Shown: positions 31,461-32,530 of the stretch, one piece after another
Layout: each line of letters starts with the position of its first letter
Numbering within the stretch: position 1 is the first letter of the stretch
Assembly (NCBI GenBank): GCA_020443425.1
Contig: JAGRIE010000011.1
Location: 1-32,530, forward strand
DNA: 32,530 nt
Reading direction: 5' to 3'
Source: Halioglobus sp.
GTDB lineage: Bacteria > Pseudomonadota > Gammaproteobacteria > Pseudomonadales > Halieaceae
Program-made: the position numbers and the translations under genes
The notes under the pieces: generated by a model
Seen by the model: the letters and a program-made list of their open reading frames with translations, nothing else
The model's database searches: none
Told to the model about the DNA's origin: nothing

Positions 31461-32488
31461 AGCTGCAGCAGCACCTTGCATTGGTGGCTGGGTGTGCGCA
31501 GTGCCTCGAAGGCGGCGGGCATCGCATCGAGGCTGACGATGTCGGTGACCATCGGCGAGACGTCGATACGCCCCTCCCCCAGCATGGCGACACAGGTTTC
31601 GAAATCGTCGCGGGTGTAGGCGATGGCGAACTGGATCTGCAACTCCTTCACCAAGCCGAAGAACGGCATGATGGCATCGGGTTGCTCGCACACCCCGACC
31701 GGGATGATCTTGCCGCCGAAGGGCGCCATCTCAATACACTGCTGCAGCAGCCCCGGCGCGCCCACACATTCAAAGATCACATCCGGCGCGCCACCGGCGA
31801 TATCCGCATACTGTTGCAGCAGCGCCTCGGCACCCTGCGACACATCCGGGTGAATCACCGCCGTGGCACCCATTTTATACGCGAGCGCGGCGCGCGTTTC
31901 CGCGACCTCGCTGACCACCACATCGCGGGCACCGAAAAAGCGGCACCACAGCGCCACGGTCAGGCCAATCGGCCCGGCGCCGATCACCATCACCCGGCTG
32001 CCGGCTTTCACATCGGCGACGCGCACCGCGTGTATGCCTACGGCCAGCGGTTCCACCAGCGCGGCACTCTGCAGGTCGAGGCTGTCCGGCAGCAGTATGG
32101 TCTCGCGGCATCCGGTGGTCACAAACTCGGCAAAACCACCCGCATCGTCAACCCCGGAGACCTTCTTGTTCGCACACTCGAAAAAGCGGCCGGCGGCACA
32201 GGGCAGGCAGCGGCCGCAGGCGATGAACGGCATCGCACACACGCGGTCACCGACACGCCAGTCGCCCTCGGCCTCGCTGCCGACCTCGACGATCTCCCCG
32301 ACGTACTCGTGGCCGAGAATCTGGCCGCAACAGGCGGTAGTCAGGCCTTCGCGGGTGGCGTGCAGATCAGTGCCGCAAATGCCGCAGAAGCCGACTTTCA
32401 TCACCAGCTCGGTGGATTCCGGCACCGGGTCTGGCACTGTCTCCACTGCCAGGGGCTGACCGATTGCTTTGAACACTGCCGCTTTCAT
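31457..32488 (-). CDS. Zinc-dependent medium-chain alcohol/polyol dehydrogenase
   Basis: A 343-residue MDR-superfamily dehydrogenase. Catalytic zinc ligands are C38 (GICGTD) and H60-E61 (LGHEYVGEI), with E146 (ALVEPLAV) near the site. The structural zinc uses C91, C94, C97 and C105 (CGRCLPCAAGRFFEC). The NAD-binding motif is GAGPIG (170-175). It resembles the threonine/butanediol/sorbitol dehydrogenase branch; the substrate is not predictable. The start at 32488 (minus strand) has GAGG upstream. The coding sequence ends LLQL, and its stop codon lies within the tandem repeat beside the RAYT gene, so the last residues may have been altered by the insertion. The gene upstream of it is outside the window. 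Confidence 0.9.
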   Translation of the reverse strand: MKAAVFKAIGQPLAVETVPDPVPESTELVMKVGFCGICGTDLHATREGLTTACCGQILGHEYVGEIVEVGSEAEGDWRVGDRVCAMPFIACGRCLPCAAGRFFECANKKVSGVDDAGGFAEFVTTGCRETILLPDSLDLQSAALVEPLAVGIHAVRVADVKAGSRVMVIGAGPIGLTVALWCRFFGARDVVVSEVAETRAALAYKMGATAVIHPDVSQGAEALLQQYADIAGGAPDVIFECVGAPGLLQQCIEMAPFGGKIIPVGVCEQPDAIMPFFGLVKELQIQFAIAYTRDDFETCVAMLGEGRIDVSPMVTDIVSLDAMPAAFEALRTPSHQCKVLLQL

Positions 32489-32530
32489 CGTGGCACCTCG
32501 CGTCTGGTTAATGGGCGATCAGGCGGCCTG

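Noticed and set aside
1-32530. tRNA, rRNA, CRISPR array, prophage or restriction/defence island
   Set aside because: I saw no clover-leaf-like or rRNA sequence, no regularly spaced repeats, and no phage or defence gene families; the only mobile parts are the IS3 end and the RAYT element.

Overview
The window looks like chromosomal DNA from a GC-rich, aerobic, probably marine gammaproteobacterium. A Cellvibrionales/Halieaceae-like origin is my guess from gene content: a YbdG-type MscS channel, a PEP-CTERM protein, a TonB-dependent receptor, a carotenoid oxygenase, a type III CoA-transferase, an acyl-CoA dehydrogenase and ectoine catabolism. This is inference; no marker gene or rRNA is present. 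I see no tRNA, rRNA, CRISPR or prophage.

Layout. 1-360: right end of an IS3-family insertion sequence, directly followed by a PIN-like nuclease gene (377-973). 1359-3562: a PEP-CTERM surface protein with a good terminator, a DJ-1/PfpI protein and a SnoaL-like protein. 3722-8994: a tight four-gene operon that I read as ectoine catabolism (doeB2-doeD-doeA-doeC) behind a well-formed sigma-54 promoter. 9122-11284: a large beta-helix lipoprotein. 11483-12709: an ArsP-type permease with a mini-thioredoxin. 12824-15166: a sulfotransferase and a divergent YbdG-type mechanosensitive channel. 15197-19722: a CoA-transferase, an acyl-CoA dehydrogenase, a nitroreductase and a D-2-hydroxyacid dehydrogenase that carries an export signal.

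19791-25860 is the most interesting region. A carotenoid cleavage oxygenase faces away from a four-gene run: a TonB-dependent receptor, a protein whose cysteine-rich C-terminus resembles plant D27 beta-carotene isomerase, a small coiled-coil CxxC protein and a short-chain dehydrogenase. Together they suggest a system for taking up and processing a carotenoid, apocarotenoid or other hydrophobic polyene or aromatic compound. The substrate is unknown and the D27 resemblance was judged by eye.

26040-30578 encodes a 1512-residue lipoprotein with three repeated beta-propeller modules separated by two PKD domains. It is followed by a REP-associated tyrosine transposase (30707-31414) framed by inverted 13-bp repeats. 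The flanking repeat arrays contain the stop codons of both neighbours, the lipoprotein and a convergent zinc alcohol dehydrogenase (31457-32488).

In several genes I chose a start downstream of the longest open frame, on ribosome-binding-site or family-length grounds; each entry says so.
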